From: Mycobacterium sp.
GTDB taxonomy: Bacteria > Actinomycetota > Actinomycetes > Mycobacteriales > Mycobacteriaceae
Length of the DNA: 64,000 bases
Direction of reading: 5' to 3'
NCBI GenBank assembly: GCA_019236925.1
Contig: JAFAID010000190.1
Span: 17,067-81,066, forward strand
Shown: positions 62,865 to 64,000 of the stretch, piece after piece
Numbering within the stretch: position 1 is the first letter of the stretch
Layout: the number at the start of each line of letters is the position of its first letter
Made by a program: the position numbers and the translations under genes
The notes under the pieces: generated by a model
Told to the model about the DNA's origin: nothing
Database searches by the model: none
Seen by the model: the letters and a program-made list of their open reading frames with translations, nothing else

Positions 62865-63170
62865 TTAGAGACGAGCGCCTGTGACCTTGATGAGGTCGCG
62901 CCACTGGTCGAGCTTGCGCTGCCACGAGCGAGCCGAGCTAAGCGCGAAGGCGGCCACGGCGAGGCACATGGCAATACGCCCGCAGTCGTACCAGGCCGTC
63001 CAGTGCAGCCAGGGGAGCAGCCAGCCCAGCATCGCCAGGGCACCGAGGCCGATACAGACAAGCCACGTCAGGGCGACCGGCTTGCCGCGCGGGTCACAGC
63101 GAAGATGGGCCAGGGCAACCCAGGCGTTAAGGCCGCCGTAGTAGTCTGCTAGCGGGTCCGGCTGAGTCAC
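62865..63170 (-). CDS. Small integral membrane protein of unknown function
   Basis: ALTWLVCIGLGALAMLGWLLPWLHW and GRIAMCLAVAAFAL hydrophobic helices; GTG start. Confidence 0.55.
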   Translation of the reverse strand: MTQPDPLADYYGGLNAWVALAHLRCDPRGKPVALTWLVCIGLGALAMLGWLLPWLHWTAWYDCGRIAMCLAVAAFALSSARSWQRKLDQWRDLIKVTGARL

Positions 63171-63198
63171 CACCTTTGGCAGGCCGCACAACTCCTCA

Positions 63199-63948
63199 TC
63201 AGCGCACCTGTGAGCGACCCCGCCTGAGCACCGCTTCCCGATTGGCGGCGATGTCGTCGCCGGAAGTCCGGAATTGCTTGGCCGCCATCGCTTCCAGCCA
63301 CAGCCCCTCGCTGGTGTGCGATTCGTCGATCCGGTGATAGGACGACAGCAGGGCTCGGACCGCGCTCTGGTTGTTGCCGACGATGCTCGCCGCCACCTCG
63401 CGCGCGGCGGGCAGCAGCCGCTCATGTGGCACCACCTCGGTGACCAGGCCCGCGCGCAGCGCATCGTCGGCGGATAGGTAGTCACCGGTCAGGCTCATGC
63501 GACGGGCCATGCCGATGCCCACTTTCTGCGGTAGCCGCACGCTCAGCCCCCACGTCGGCAGCAGACCAACCCGGGCATGGGTGTCGGCGAATCGCGCGTG
63601 CTCCGATGCGATCAGGACGTCGCAATAGAGCGCCAGCTCTAGCCCGCCGGTAACGGCGGCGCCGTTGATCGCGCCGATTACCGGTTTGCTCAACGGTGGC
63701 CAGCGCGGCGAGATGTCCGGTAACGCCGACTGCCCGCCCAGCTCTTTGAGATCGAGCCCTGCGCAGAACACCGGATCGCTGCCGGTCAGGATGACGACAT
63801 CGACGGCGTCGTCGGTTTCGGCCTCGGCCAGGGCGGTGAAAAACCGATCCCGCAGCGCGGCCGACAGCGCGTTGCGCGACTGCGGTCGGTTCAGGGTCAG
63901 GGTGCGCACCCGATCGCCGGTGTGGATCAGCAAAATGTCGTCAGTCAT
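63199..63948 (-). CDS. echA16: Enoyl-CoA hydratase/isomerase EchA16
   Basis: DDILLIHTGDRVRTLTLNRPQSRNALSAALRDRF; DPVFCAGLDLKEL; AINGAAVTGGLELALYCD. Confidence 0.96.
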   Translation of the reverse strand: MTDDILLIHTGDRVRTLTLNRPQSRNALSAALRDRFFTALAEAETDDAVDVVILTGSDPVFCAGLDLKELGGQSALPDISPRWPPLSKPVIGAINGAAVTGGLELALYCDVLIASEHARFADTHARVGLLPTWGLSVRLPQKVGIGMARRMSLTGDYLSADDALRAGLVTEVVPHERLLPAAREVAASIVGNNQSAVRALLSSYHRIDESHTSEGLWLEAMAAKQFRTSGDDIAANREAVLRRGRSQVR

Positions 63949-63999
63949 GGGCGCCACTCCTCCTCGTCGCTCCGCTCCGCATCGTCGCGGCGCGGGTCA
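63946..63999 (-). repeat. MIRU element upstream of echA16, bridging an upstream stop and the echA16 ATG
   Basis: Reverse complement TGACCCGCGCCGCGACGATGCGGAGCGGAGCGACGAGGAGGAGTGGCGCCCATG. Confidence 0.85.
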
Positions 64000-64000
64000 T

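Overview
Window from a high-GC actinobacterial chromosome, almost certainly a Mycobacterium (PE/PPE/Esx proteins, mycothione reductase, MIRU elements, dxr-rip1-ispG ... nusA-infB-rbfA ... ugpAEBC ... echA16 gene order). The backbone matches my memory of the M. tuberculosis Rv2871-Rv2831 region, inverted, with clear accessory replacements. The strongest candidates for something undescribed are: (1) a GH172 (DUF2961) + GH116 glycoside hydrolase pair inserted 6 bp after nusA, inside the nusA-ylxR-infB operon, and resembling the exo-alpha/exo-beta D-arabinofuranosidase families; (2) a DUF1800-DUF1501-NHL propeller cluster that leads directly into the nickel/cobalt permease nicT, apparently as one operon; (3) a SARP-FHA (EmbR-like) regulator followed by three 11-bp direct repeats and a 71-aa exported peptide, at the head of a regulator/lipase/MmpL/methyltransferase/thioesterase island between ugpC and echA16; (4) an orphan ESX-3-type PE-PPE(PPW)-esxG-esxH cassette. 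Two MIRU elements and several hairpin repeats are also present, some of which extend ORFs. All comparisons with M. tuberculosis are from memory and no searches were run.
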